Shown one piece after another: positions 34,877-44,079 of a stretch of 64,000 bases of DNA (positions within the stretch are counted from its first letter, which is position 1; each line of letters begins with the position of its first letter). The notes under the pieces were generated by a model. The model had not been told where the DNA came from and did no database searches. It saw only the letters and a list, made by a program, of their open reading frames with translations. The DNA is from Planctomycetota bacterium (GTDB lineage: Bacteria; Planctomycetota; UBA1135; GCA-002686595), in NCBI GenBank assembly GCA_014237855.1, contig JABACD010000004.1:62001-126000 (forward strand), in the 5' to 3' direction. A program made the position numbers and the translations under genes.

Positions 34877-36118
34877 TCAGGCTTGCCTGTCGCGGAGGCT
34901 GGAGAGGAGCGTGTCGACCAGGCGTTCGCGGGTGTCGAACAGGCGGTAGCCAGCCCTCGGGCGGAGGTAGCCCGCTGCCTCCGGGTGCCGCTGAATGAGC
35001 TCCTTGCGGCCAAGCTTGGACTCCAGAGCCTCGAAGCTGGCACGCTTGTCGAGCAGCGCCTTGGTGACCAGGGGCATCAGCATCGAGTAGTCGCCCGGGA
35101 CGCTCTCGCAGGTGGCCCTGTGATGCTCCTTGTCGACCTTGCCCCAGGTGACCGCTTCGGCGGGAGGGCAGGAAGAGAGTGAGCCATCGGTGATGGGCGC
35201 GGTGGTTATCTGAATGTCGTAGAGGTATCCCCTGACGTCCTCCAGGCCGAGGATCTGGCTGAGGGCGGGTTCCGGTTGCAGGTTGAAGTTCTTCGGCACG
35301 CCGCCACCAAGGATGAGTGTACCCAGTGCGCCGGTCTCGGTCTCACGTAGGCCCCACCAGTGGTAGGCGCAGCTCTCAAAGACCTCTGCATGTAGATCGA
35401 GGTCGAGCTGGTGGCTGTCGACTCCAATCTGTTCGAGAGCCCAGAGCTTCATGGAGTTGAGGAAGACCGAGCCGTCCGCAGGTGCACCGACGAAGACCGG
35501 GATGCTCTTGCGATGGCAGAGAGCGAGGAGCCCTTCGCGAACATCATTTTCCTGTTCGAGAGCGGCGTAGAGCTTGCCGAGCAGGTGGCGCATCTCGGTC
35601 CCGGTCATCTTGCGTTGGAACTCCGGACGCTTCAGGCACTCGACCAGAAAGGCGTCCTGGTCTAGCAGCAGCTTCTCGTCGAAGCCGATGTCGGTGATGC
35701 GAATGATCTCCTCATCTCTGAGCTGCGCATCGTCGCCATGGATGGGGACCTCGAAGAGTGGATGCTCCTTGGCGCTATCGAGGCTGCGATGTCCATCGTG
35801 ATAGCAGACAGCGTCGGTCGTGGAGAGCAGGCAGAACCAGCCGGTGTCGAGCAGCGGGTTGAGCCAGGCGTGGTGCTGGCCTGAGGCGGTGACGGGGCCG
35901 GCAACCGCCAGTGTCATCGGGACACCACGACCAATAGCCTCATCCAGGAGTACCCAGAGACGGCGGAGATAGGCGCCGCCAAAGGAGGGCAGGCTATGCT
36001 CGAAGAGCTGATCCAGGCTGCTTGCTTCCAGCACGGAGCGCGTCGGCAACTCGCGGCGCTCGCCGGGAGAGCCGGCCCTGCCGGCACCAGAACACTGATC
36101 ATTGCGTGTGGGGCTCAT
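34877..36118 (-). CDS. Deoxyhypusine-synthase-like protein
   Basis: A 413-residue member of the deoxyhypusine synthase fold family. The C-terminal NAD/spermidine block is clear: G-G-G-V-P-K-N-F, Y-D-I-Q-I-T-T-A-x-x-x-D-G-S-L-S, and E-A-V-T-W-G-K, whose Lys corresponds to the catalytic lysine (Lys329 of the human enzyme) that carries the aminobutyl group. Bacteria lack eIF5A, the normal acceptor, and bacterial homologs are thought to make homospermidine-like polyamines or act on unknown acceptors. The extra segment at about 75-200 is larger than in human DHS. TAAGCT lies 9 nt before ATG 36118. It is followed by no gene on its strand and is convergent with the glycosyltransferase. Confidence 0.85.
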   Translation of the reverse strand: MSPTRNDQCSGAGRAGSPGERRELPTRSVLEASSLDQLFEHSLPSFGGAYLRRLWVLLDEAIGRGVPMTLAVAGPVTASGQHHAWLNPLLDTGWFCLLSTTDAVCYHDGHRSLDSAKEHPLFEVPIHGDDAQLRDEEIIRITDIGFDEKLLLDQDAFLVECLKRPEFQRKMTGTEMRHLLGKLYAALEQENDVREGLLALCHRKSIPVFVGAPADGSVFLNSMKLWALEQIGVDSHQLDLDLHAEVFESCAYHWWGLRETETGALGTLILGGGVPKNFNLQPEPALSQILGLEDVRGYLYDIQITTAPITDGSLSSCPPAEAVTWGKVDKEHHRATCESVPGDYSMLMPLVTKALLDKRASFEALESKLGRKELIQRHPEAAGYLRPRAGYRLFDTRERLVDTLLSSLRDRQA

Positions 36119-36243
36119 GACCGCGGCAGCTTAACCATCCTGTCTCCTGATCCTCAGCGAATTGTCGCGCTCTGATCCTGGTTGATCAGCAGAGGGCCTG
36201 CATTGTCGGGTGCGTCGCTGGGGAGCTGGCAGCGTGCGTCAGG

Positions 36244-37593
36244 TCAGGCGGAGGCCTCGGTGACCTCGATCATGGCTTCGAGGGCTGTTCTTGCTTCGAG
36301 CACGAGCCGGTCACGATCTGTGGGGGCGAGTCGATCGCGATCACCGGTGATCTCGTCGACGGCATCCCCAGCCTCGACCCTGTTGAGATCAGGAGCTTCG
36401 CCCTTCCGGAGGAGGTCGAGTAGTCCAGCCAGGTGCGGTGGATCATTGCGGCTCATGGTTGCGCAACCACATCCAGCGCCTTGCATGCCAGGTATATCGG
36501 CCAGGTGCATGACCTCGACTCCACGCTGACGCCCCTGTTCTCGAGCGTTGCGCACGAAGTGACCTTCTGTGCCTATGGCGAGCTTGGCTCCGCGCGGAGC
36601 GTTCATGACAGCATTCCAGAGGAAGTCCGTGGAGCCGACTCCATCGGCTGCGCGCACAGCTTCGAGCGGTGACTCCGGATGAATCAGAACCTCCCAGCCC
36701 TGCTCATGGAACCAATCGATCTGGGTGGTATTGAAGATGGTGTGAACACCGCAGAAAGAACCCCAGAGGATCATCTCTGCCGAGTCGAGTGCATCCAGGC
36801 CGCCTTCGATCTCCTTCTCGTTGACGGGGAATGCGCCGCGCGTGACCTGCGGGTCAGGAAGGGTGAGCACGCGGGCCGGATCGATGCCAAGGCGGTCGGC
36901 GGTGTTGCGTCCCAGGTGCTGGTCGGGCACGAAGAGTACCTTCTTTCCGTCGCGCCGGGCCCAGTCGACCACCAGGTGCGCATTGGAACTCGTGCAGACG
37001 GCACCTCCCGTTCGACCCGCCAGGGCCTTGAGGCGACCGGATGTGTTCATGTAGGCCACCACGACGAGCTCATCACCGTATCGTTCGATCAGTTGATCCG
37101 CGACGGGCAGGACCATGTAGTCCTTGGCCAGCATTTCCATGGTGCAGCCGGCCTTTGGATTGGTGATCCACACTTCTTGATCCTCGCCCGCGAGGATGGC
37201 GATGGACTCGGCCATGAAGTGCACGGCAGACTCCACGATGACCTTCTTTTCGGGGTTTCGGGCGGCCTGTAGAGCAAGCTTGTAGCTGTCCGCGATCGCA
37301 CCTCCGTAATTCTCGATGAGCTTGACGATCTCCCCGCCCATGTAGAAGTGAGCGAGCAGCAGCAGCGAGTCTCCAAAGTGCTCCTGGGCAGGGCGCACGT
37401 ACCGGTTCATCCAGGCGAGCACCGTGGCAGGCTTTCGATCCTGCAAGGCGAGGTACTCCTCAGCATAGGGGCGTAGCTCCTCCTGATACCAGCCGAGGGG
37501 GAGGTCGCTCTGGCAGATGGCAATGTCGGGATCTAGACGCAGGCCACTGGCTGAGCGCTGCGGATCACTGGAGATCATGTCTTGGGTGCTCAC
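36244..37593 (-). CDS. nadA: Quinolinate synthase
   Basis: NadA condenses iminoaspartate with dihydroxyacetone phosphate to give quinolinate for NAD. The 449-residue protein has three internal repeats and the three cluster regions: Cys150 (PKAGCTM), Cys200 (GAVCTSSNAH) and Cys375/Cys377 (AGCGCATM), which supply the three ligands of the [4Fe-4S] cluster. H-F-Y-M-G-G and P-D-Q-H-L-G-R-N are also diagnostic. GTG 37593 is preferred because TATCCT lies 8 nt upstream; ATG 37578 and a TTG at 37653 are alternatives. nadB and nadC are not in the window. It is longer than the compact archaeal type because of an N-terminal extension of about 45 residues. Confidence 0.94.
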   Translation of the reverse strand: MSTQDMISSDPQRSASGLRLDPDIAICQSDLPLGWYQEELRPYAEEYLALQDRKPATVLAWMNRYVRPAQEHFGDSLLLLAHFYMGGEIVKLIENYGGAIADSYKLALQAARNPEKKVIVESAVHFMAESIAILAGEDQEVWITNPKAGCTMEMLAKDYMVLPVADQLIERYGDELVVVAYMNTSGRLKALAGRTGGAVCTSSNAHLVVDWARRDGKKVLFVPDQHLGRNTADRLGIDPARVLTLPDPQVTRGAFPVNEKEIEGGLDALDSAEMILWGSFCGVHTIFNTTQIDWFHEQGWEVLIHPESPLEAVRAADGVGSTDFLWNAVMNAPRGAKLAIGTEGHFVRNAREQGRQRGVEVMHLADIPGMQGAGCGCATMSRNDPPHLAGLLDLLRKGEAPDLNRVEAGDAVDEITGDRDRLAPTDRDRLVLEARTALEAMIEVTEASA

Positions 37594-37601
37594 GGCGGCA
37601 G

Positions 37602-37607
37602 AGGATA
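37602..37607 (-). promoter_or_regulatory. Putative -10 hexamer (TATCCT) of nadA
   Basis: On the minus strand TATCCT ends 8 nt before the GTG at 37593. It would give a leaderless or nearly leaderless mRNA. Confidence 0.35.
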
Positions 37608-37769
37608 CCGGTAGCTCGTGGTGGGAGTGAGGTTTTCCCTGGCTTGGGCACAAGATCCGGCGCGGATCATGCCGAGTAGCTCTTCGGATCTGGGTCGTCG
37701 CCGCCCCCCCCTGGCGCCTGGTTCCCTAACGACCGTCCCCTGGCCGACTCTGCCCTGCTTTCGGTAACC

Positions 37770-39839
37770 ATGTCCACCATTCCCAAGCTTGGCCTACTTC
37801 TGGCAACCGCTTCGTCACTCTGCGCCTGCTCTCCGCTCAAGGGCAGCGTCGGCTCTCCAAGTTTGGTGGGGTGGGTTGACCACCAGAGCGGTTTGCCGAC
37901 TGACGAACCCCTGAGGGTCACCAAGAGCATGAGGCTCACTCCAGGCGAGTTCATTCGACCGGCGACCGGCAGCACCTTCGGTGAAGGCGTGATCATCCTT
38001 GATGGGCTGAAGAATGTTGAGGTCGATCTCCGCGGAGTCATCCTGAGGGGCGCCGAGCCTGGGAGCAATCCCGATCAAGGCGAGGGGGTTGGATTGATGA
38101 TCAGAAACTGTGAGTCCATCCAGGTGCTGGGAGGACGCTTCAGCGGTTACCGGGTCGCTGTGTGTGTGGAAGGTTCGGACGACGTTCTGTTGGAAGAGAT
38201 CGAGGTGAGTCCGTGCTTCGGGAATCGGTTGATTGGAACCGCCGCCTTGCCGAATGCTGGGGATCGACTGCAGATCCAGATGGACGACTCAGGGGATTGG
38301 AGAGAGCGCTACGGCGCAGCCATTGTGGTGAGCGGGAGTTCACGTGTGGTCGTGAGTGACTGTAGCGCCAGGGGTGGTCAAAACGGATTGATGGTGCTCG
38401 ACTCAGAGAGCTGCAAGTTCGTCTCCAATGACTTCTCTTATCTCTCGGGGTGGGGGATCGCCCTGGCAGGTAGCGAGAAGTGTCTGGTCGCAAAGAATCG
38501 CTGTGACTTCGTGACGCGTAGGGGAAGTGGTGGACGCGCAGAGCCTGACCACGGTGCAACCGGAATCCTGCTAGCGGGAGGATCCGCGGGTAACTCGATC
38601 ATTTCGAATTCGGCTCGGCACTGTAGTGCAGGAGGCCGGGAGATCTTCGGTGGACAGGCGAGTGGTTCGGGCAATCGCTGGTACGCCAACGATTTTTCGG
38701 AGGCGGAGTGCGTCTCCTTTGATCTTGACCGCTCGACAGATACCTGGTTCGTAGGCAATCGGATCAAGGGAAGCCATGGAGCTGGTGTGCGTGCAAGCTC
38801 GACCGAGCGCCTGGTGATCTACAGGAATTATATCGAGCTCGTTCACGGAGCCGGGCTTCAGCTGAACCAGGGCAAGCGGGCATTGATCTGGGGTAATGAA
38901 CTCGTTGATTGTGATCTTGGCCTGGAGATCCTGGGGGCTGAGCAGCGGGTCAGTCAGGCCGGTCTCGAGCACCGTATCGGTGAGAACCTGTTCCGGGAGA
39001 ACGTCCAGGACCTGGTTCTGGAGCGAGCCGTGGGACTGGAGTTCCAGTGGAACGAGTTCGAAAAGGCCGGGCCTAGAGTTCACCTGGACGGCCTCGATGG
39101 TCAGTCCCCGAAGGAGGGTGAGGAATTCACGCCATCGGAGGTCTGGTCGTGGCTCGCCGACCTGCAGGGACATCTTCCGAGTGGGCGAAGCGTCCAATCC
39201 CGTCTGAACTGGCCCACCCCCGGGAGGCCTGTTCGATTGGATCAGGTCAGGAAGTGGACCCCCGAGGGACCCCACGGAGAGCTTCCAGAGCTGGAGCCTG
39301 GCGCGCCGGCTCCGCTGGAGACCGTGACCATCTTGGGCGAGTTCGGACCCTGGGACCCCTCGGGGGATGCTCCCTTACCAGCCGGTAGAGAGGCCAGCGG
39401 GCTCATGGCGGGCGTCACCTGGGATGCGACCTGGTTCACCTGGACGACAGAGAGTGACCCTCGGGGTGACCTCGAGCGGTGGCGTTCACAGCGCTTCGAG
39501 CCTGTGGTTCGTGGAAAGGTCGGTGCATGGACCGATCCCTGGGGTGGCTCCGATCGGGTCAGATCACTTGTGCCCGAACGGTTCTTCGGTCTGGTAGCCA
39601 CCGGGGTGCTCTGGGTTGAACAGGCGGGGACCTACCTCTTGAGTGAGCTGTCGGACGATGGACTTCGGTTGAGCATCGACGGAGAGGTGGCCATCGAGGA
39701 TTGGATGTGGCACCCCGAGCGGCAGAGTTCCCGCGAGATTGAACTCACTGCTGGTAGCCATCGGGTGGAACTGGAGTACTTTCAAATAGACGGACCCGCT
39801 GTTCTATCTCTCGATCTGAGACTTCCTCCGGGGCGCTGA
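37770..39839 (+). CDS. Lipoprotein with right-handed beta-helix and C-terminal PA14 domain
   Basis: A 689-residue lipoprotein (lipobox LCAC, Cys20). Residues about 70-430 form a parallel beta-helix, shown by regularly spaced N/D-x-(I/V/L) strands such as NVEVDLRGVIL, CESIQVLGGRF, SSRVVVSDCSARGG and GNRIKGSHGAGV, as in NosD/polysaccharide-lyase-like proteins. The C-terminal part, about 520-689, contains a PA14-type domain (QAGTYLLSELSDDGLRLSIDG and GSHRVELEYFQ), a module linked to carbohydrate binding. The combination suggests an outer-membrane-anchored glycan-binding or glycan-cleaving protein; no catalytic residues could be assigned. Confidence 0.78.
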   Translation: MSTIPKLGLLLATASSLCACSPLKGSVGSPSLVGWVDHQSGLPTDEPLRVTKSMRLTPGEFIRPATGSTFGEGVIILDGLKNVEVDLRGVILRGAEPGSNPDQGEGVGLMIRNCESIQVLGGRFSGYRVAVCVEGSDDVLLEEIEVSPCFGNRLIGTAALPNAGDRLQIQMDDSGDWRERYGAAIVVSGSSRVVVSDCSARGGQNGLMVLDSESCKFVSNDFSYLSGWGIALAGSEKCLVAKNRCDFVTRRGSGGRAEPDHGATGILLAGGSAGNSIISNSARHCSAGGREIFGGQASGSGNRWYANDFSEAECVSFDLDRSTDTWFVGNRIKGSHGAGVRASSTERLVIYRNYIELVHGAGLQLNQGKRALIWGNELVDCDLGLEILGAEQRVSQAGLEHRIGENLFRENVQDLVLERAVGLEFQWNEFEKAGPRVHLDGLDGQSPKEGEEFTPSEVWSWLADLQGHLPSGRSVQSRLNWPTPGRPVRLDQVRKWTPEGPHGELPELEPGAPAPLETVTILGEFGPWDPSGDAPLPAGREASGLMAGVTWDATWFTWTTESDPRGDLERWRSQRFEPVVRGKVGAWTDPWGGSDRVRSLVPERFFGLVATGVLWVEQAGTYLLSELSDDGLRLSIDGEVAIEDWMWHPERQSSREIELTAGSHRVELEYFQIDGPAVLSLDLRLPPGR

Positions 39840-39852
39840 TGCATACAGCTCC

Positions 39853-39898
39853 AGCTCCAGAGCCGGAGCTACGGATGATCTGAGGGGGGGCACCCCCT
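39853..39898. terminator. Double hairpin between convergent genes
   Basis: AGCTCC/GGAGCT with a 6-nt loop (39853-39870) is followed by a 5-bp GGGGG/CCCCC stem with a 3-nt loop and then TT (39884-39898). It lies in the 75-base gap between the convergent beta-helix gene and pruA, where a bidirectional terminator is expected. Confidence 0.4.
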
Positions 39899-39914
39899 TG
39901 GAATCGTTAGCTGG

Positions 39915-41546
39915 CTACTCAGCACCCATGAAGGGATAGTCCCAGGTCGTGGGCGGGACGAAGGTCTCCTTCATGGTCCGCTGGCTGGTCCATCGCAGGA
40001 GATTGAGGACTGAGCCGGCCTTGTCATTGGTGCCAGAGGCACGGGAGCCTCCAAACGGCTGCTGCCCAACGACTGCGCCCGTGGGCTTGTCATTGATGTA
40101 GAAGTTACCGGCTGTGTAGCGCAGGGCTTTGACGGCCTCGAGAACGGCAGCTCGATCATCGCCGAAGATAGCCCCGGTCAGCGCGTACTCGGCGGTCCTG
40201 TCGCAAAGACCGAGGGTCTCCGAGTACTTGGCGTCATCGTAGACATAGATTCCCAGCAAGGGGCCGAAGTACTCGGTCTTCATCATGGTGTGCATGGGGT
40301 CGCTGACTTCCACGACCGTTGGGGAGACGAACCAACCCTGCGAGTCGTCGCACTCGCCTCCGGCGATGATGGTGCAGCAGGAGTCCGCCTTGGCAGCTTC
40401 GATGGCTTGCTTGAGATTGTCGAAGGAAGCCTGATCGATCACGGCTCCCATGAAATTTCGGAAGTCCGCAATGTCTCCCATCTCGATCTTGTTGATCTCA
40501 TCCGCCAGGCGCTGCTTCAGATCAGGCCAGAGGCTGCGAGGGATGTAAGCCCGGCTTGCCGCGGAGCACTTCTGGCCCTGGTACTCGAAGGCCCCTCGAA
40601 TCAAGGCAGTTGCCAGGCCTTCAAAGTCCGCCGAGGCATGGGCAAAGACGAAGTCCTTGCCGCCCGTCTCTCCAACCAGGCGTGGGTACTGACCATAGTT
40701 CGCGATGTTCTCGCCGATGGACTTCCAGATGCTCTGGAAGGTGGCCGTGGAACCGGTGAAGTGGATTCCCGCCAGTCTTGAGTCGGCCACGACCGGGTCA
40801 CCCACCTGAGCGCCGGATCCTGGTACGAAGTTGATGACGCCGGGGGGCATACCAGCGTCCATCAGCAGCTTCATGACGAACCAGTTCGAATAGACCGAGG
40901 TTGAAGCCGGCTTCCAGATACTGGTGTTACCCAGCAGCGCCGGCGCGGTCGGCAGATTTCCCGCAATCGAAGTGAAGTTGAAGGGGGTGACAGCAAACAC
41001 GAAGCCATCCAGGGGCCGGTGCTCGATCCTGTTCCAGCACCCGGCACTGGACGCTGGTTGGGACTGGTATAGCTCCTGAGCAAACGCGACGTTGTAACGA
41101 TAGAAGTCGATGAGCTCGCAGGCTGAGTCGATCTCTGCCTGGTAGACCGTTTTCGACTGGTTCAGCATCGTCGATGCGTTGACCACGTCTCGATGGGTCG
41201 TCGCGAGCATCTCTGCGGCGCGTAGAAAGATCGCCGCCCGATCTTGCCAGGGCATGGCGTCCCACTCTGGTCGCGCTTGCTCAGCGGCATCAATGGCGGC
41301 CTTGACCTCGTCGCTCCCGGCCTTGTGGAAGCTGCCGAGGCAGTGTCCGTGATCGTGGGGCATGACCATCCGGCCGAGGTTTCCTGTGCGGACCTCCTGG
41401 CCTCCGATGATGAGGGGAACCTCCAGTTCCTGACCGGACAGCTCGGCAAGCTTGGCCTTCAGGGAGGAGCGTTCGGGGCTACCGGGGGCGTAGTCCTTGA
41501 TGGGCTCGTTCTTGGCGGCGGGGACCTGGAAGACTCCGTGGGTCAT
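39915..41546 (-). CDS. pruA: L-glutamate gamma-semialdehyde dehydrogenase (P5C dehydrogenase), ALDH4 type
   Basis: Oxidises glutamate semialdehyde/P5C to glutamate in proline breakdown. The 543-residue protein matches the stand-alone ALDH4 type from the N-terminus (V-P-A-A-K-N-E-P-I) through N-H-G-H-like PHDHGHCLG, N-Q-S-K-T-V-x-Q-A-E-I-D-(S/A)-A-C-E-L-I-D-F-(Y/F)-R-(Y/F)-N, S-P-F-N-F-T-like TPFNFTSIAGNL, and Y-Q-G-Q-K-C-S-A, where Cys327 is the nucleophile. No proline dehydrogenase gene or PutA fusion is adjacent. ATG 41546 (MTHGVFQVP) is preferred; an upstream in-frame start would add 16 residues without similarity. Resemblance to eukaryotic mitochondrial ALDH4A1 is unusually close by eye. 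Confidence 0.92.
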   Translation of the reverse strand: MTHGVFQVPAAKNEPIKDYAPGSPERSSLKAKLAELSGQELEVPLIIGGQEVRTGNLGRMVMPHDHGHCLGSFHKAGSDEVKAAIDAAEQARPEWDAMPWQDRAAIFLRAAEMLATTHRDVVNASTMLNQSKTVYQAEIDSACELIDFYRYNVAFAQELYQSQPASSAGCWNRIEHRPLDGFVFAVTPFNFTSIAGNLPTAPALLGNTSIWKPASTSVYSNWFVMKLLMDAGMPPGVINFVPGSGAQVGDPVVADSRLAGIHFTGSTATFQSIWKSIGENIANYGQYPRLVGETGGKDFVFAHASADFEGLATALIRGAFEYQGQKCSAASRAYIPRSLWPDLKQRLADEINKIEMGDIADFRNFMGAVIDQASFDNLKQAIEAAKADSCCTIIAGGECDDSQGWFVSPTVVEVSDPMHTMMKTEYFGPLLGIYVYDDAKYSETLGLCDRTAEYALTGAIFGDDRAAVLEAVKALRYTAGNFYINDKPTGAVVGQQPFGGSRASGTNDKAGSVLNLLRWTSQRTMKETFVPPTTWDYPFMGAE

Positions 41547-41756
41547 TGTGCTGATGGGCTCGGGGGTTGGTATCGGGGGCCGCTGGGACGGCAAGGGAGG
41601 GGCGCAAAGGGCATCTGGATGCTAACGGGCGGCAGTATGCCGCCTGTCTACCCCGCTTGTCGAGGTGTCCCCCGTTCCCAGGGACGCCAGGAACTGCCAC
41701 AATAGAGACAATCCCGAGCGACGGTTCGGGGTCTCGCCCACGGATTCTCCCCAGCC

Positions 41757-42689
41757 ATGCAGCCTGACCAAACAGATCAACCACTCTCGAGCAGCCAGCG
41801 GCTGCTGCCCAGCCTCCTGGTTCTGGTCGGGCTCGCCGCCTGCAAGTCGTCGGAGGAGTCGGGCTGGAAAGGGCTGGCCCTTGCTCCCGTGACCTCCTCC
41901 GTACCGCTGGAGGGTGAGCTCACGGAGCCTGAGCCGGAGTTTGGGCTGCTGGTGGGGAAGTCAGCTGAAGAGCCGGCGGAGCCCCCCAATGCCGGCACTC
42001 TTGCAGCTGGGGCCCCAGTCAAGGAGGTGACAGAAGTCCAGCTGTCGGAGGACTTGAAGGTCTCACCCGGAGAGGGCGAGGACCGTGGGGCCGACCTCGA
42101 ATTCAAGATCGAGAAGAAGGTAAGGGAGAGCTTTCAGGCGCAGCTGGAGATGGAGATTGCCGCGCAGAAGGCGGTCAGCAGCGAGGCCAGAGTTGCTGGG
42201 CTGGTCGAGGAGTCCGTGGCCGTGGAGCAGGCCGCGACGGAGGCTGCCAAGCACTACCTGAAGGTCGAGGCTCCAGCTCTTCTCGCGGCTACACAATTGA
42301 AGATCGACGAGCTGACCTTTCAGCTCGAGATGGCAAGGCTTGAACTGGAGCAGATGCAGCAGGAGTACGCCAGGTTTCAGACGGACTCGCACGCTGCCGA
42401 GACGGGCAAGATCGTCATCTGGCGTGAGAGCCAGAAGGTGGACATCGCCACCCGCCGGCTGGCCCAGGAGAAGGCCAAGAAGGAGACCCTGCTGAGCTAC
42501 GAGATCCCGCGTAAGCAAAGGGAGAACCAGCTCACGCTCGAGAAGGCCCAGCGTGCCCTGGCAAGGGCCCGTGAGGATCAAGTTCGTATGGAGCTGGAGG
42601 TTCAATTGAGTCTTCGATGTGCCAAGGATAAGTTTGGCTTGCTGGAGTACGAAATCGAGCAACTGCGCAAGCAGCTGGAAGACTCCTGA
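41757..42689 (+). CDS. Coiled-coil lipoprotein of unknown function
   Basis: A 310-residue lipoprotein with lipobox LAAC (Cys29), a Glu/Pro-rich linker (about 45-105), and then an almost uninterrupted coiled coil from about 115 to 308 dominated by Glu, Lys, Gln and Leu. No family is recognisable. The upstream region contains GATTCT 8 nt before the ATG. It precedes the squalene-cyclase-repeat gene by 31 bases on the same strand and may be co-transcribed with it. Confidence 0.65.
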   Translation: MQPDQTDQPLSSSQRLLPSLLVLVGLAACKSSEESGWKGLALAPVTSSVPLEGELTEPEPEFGLLVGKSAEEPAEPPNAGTLAAGAPVKEVTEVQLSEDLKVSPGEGEDRGADLEFKIEKKVRESFQAQLEMEIAAQKAVSSEARVAGLVEESVAVEQAATEAAKHYLKVEAPALLAATQLKIDELTFQLEMARLELEQMQQEYARFQTDSHAAETGKIVIWRESQKVDIATRRLAQEKAKKETLLSYEIPRKQRENQLTLEKAQRALARAREDQVRMELEVQLSLRCAKDKFGLLEYEIEQLRKQLEDS

Positions 42690-42708
42690 GGCACCCCGGG
42701 AACACATG

Positions 42709-42714
42709 TATCCT
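42709..42714 (+). promoter_or_regulatory. Putative -10 hexamer (TATCCT) before the cyclase-repeat/eboAB genes
   Basis: TATCCT ends exactly 6 nt before ATG 42721, the spacing expected for a leaderless transcript. It may drive the cyclase-repeat, eboA and eboB genes together. Confidence 0.4.
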
Positions 42715-42720
42715 TGTTCG

Positions 42721-44079
42721 ATGACCCTGGCAGCTACTAGCTGGCTGCTGATGCTTTCTGGCCTCGTTCCCCTCTTCACGGAGCCTCCGGCAGCTGGCCA
42801 GGGGGTACCACCTGAATCGGGCTCACAGCAGCCTGCCGGAGAAGTGCTGACGTCTGGCAAGGAGCGCGTCAAGAGCAACCGCAACGCTGGCGACCCGAAT
42901 CCTACCGCTGGGGATTCCGCTGGCAGGGCCAGCCTTCAAGGGAGCCAGTCGGGCGAGGCTGCAGAGCGGCATGAGGATAGCCGCGACCTCACGCCCGCTC
43001 TTGCTCGCCAGGAGCTCGAGAATGTGCTTTGCTTCCTGGTCTCGGGGCAGCATGCGGACGGCTCCTGGACAGTCGGGGTCCCTGACGACCTGGTGGACAG
43101 CCACTTTCCAATCGCCAGCTATCCCGCCTGGCAGCAGGCGGCTCACGCTCTGGGGCTGATGGCCCTGATGGACGCACCGCGGTCGGAGGAGCGTCAGCAT
43201 GCCCTGGAGGCGGGGCTTGACTGGCTCTGTCGAAGCGACCTTGTGCATCGTGCTGCCAACTGGGATGTGGACTCGACCTGGGCTTCCTTGTACGGCTTCG
43301 TCTGTCTGGTCCAGGCTGCAGGTGATCAGCGCTTCGCCGGGGCAGCGAGTCAGCGGCAGCTGCAGCGTCGCGGTATGGAGTTCTACTCGGACCTGCTCCG
43401 TCGTCAGACACCGGACGGTGGCTGGGCCTACTACGACGATCGGCCATTCACCAGCCGGCCCAAGTGGGCCACCAGCTTCTGCACGGCGCTGGTGCTGCCC
43501 TCCCTACTGGATGCCAGGAGGCTCGGGTGGGGCGTTGACCTCGAGGTCATCGAGCGTGCCACGGAGCTGGTCCGCCGCTGTGCGCTGCCCAATGGTGCCT
43601 ACACGTACAGTTTCAACATGGTCCAGCGCGGGCATGGGGGTATCAGCATCAATCAGGTTCCCGGTAGCCTGGGCCGGATCCAGGTTTGCAACTGGGCGCT
43701 CGCGCGAGCAGGTGATCCTCGCATCACGACCGAGGTGATTCGTGAGGGTCTGCAGGCATTCTTTGATCAGCACGTCTACCTCGACATGGCACGCACCAGA
43801 CCGGTGCCCCATGAGGGCTGGTTCGCCAATGCCGGTTACTTCTACTTCTTCGGACACTTCTACGCCGCAAAGGCGATCTCACTGCTGCCTCGAGAGGAAC
43901 AGGAACTGATGCACCGTCGATTGCGTTATCACATCACCAAGACGCTCTCCCCCGAGGGCTCATGCTCCGACTTCATGGTCTCAAGCTTTCTTGTTCACGC
44001 GAGCTCTAGCTTTGCAGCTCTGGTCCTCGCCGCCGGTCTACCCGCCAAGGGAACCCCACTGGTGGAGGGAGTCGAATGA
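42721..44079 (+). CDS. Exported squalene-cyclase/prenyltransferase-repeat protein
   Basis: A 452-residue protein with a signal peptide (about 1-22), a linker of about 80 residues, and an alpha/alpha-barrel domain of the squalene-hopene cyclase type. Two QW-like motifs are visible, G-Q-H-A-D-G-S-W and R-Q-T-P-D-G-G-W-A-Y-Y. The D-x-D-D protonating motif of active squalene cyclases is not seen, and the protein is exported and shorter than true cyclases, so it is probably a related binding or lyase-like protein. Its stop overlaps the eboA start as ATGA, indicating translational coupling, which ties it to the ebo genes. Confidence 0.78.
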   Translation: MTLAATSWLLMLSGLVPLFTEPPAAGQGVPPESGSQQPAGEVLTSGKERVKSNRNAGDPNPTAGDSAGRASLQGSQSGEAAERHEDSRDLTPALARQELENVLCFLVSGQHADGSWTVGVPDDLVDSHFPIASYPAWQQAAHALGLMALMDAPRSEERQHALEAGLDWLCRSDLVHRAANWDVDSTWASLYGFVCLVQAAGDQRFAGAASQRQLQRRGMEFYSDLLRRQTPDGGWAYYDDRPFTSRPKWATSFCTALVLPSLLDARRLGWGVDLEVIERATELVRRCALPNGAYTYSFNMVQRGHGGISINQVPGSLGRIQVCNWALARAGDPRITTEVIREGLQAFFDQHVYLDMARTRPVPHEGWFANAGYFYFFGHFYAAKAISLLPREEQELMHRRLRYHITKTLSPEGSCSDFMVSSFLVHASSSFAALVLAAGLPAKGTPLVEGVE

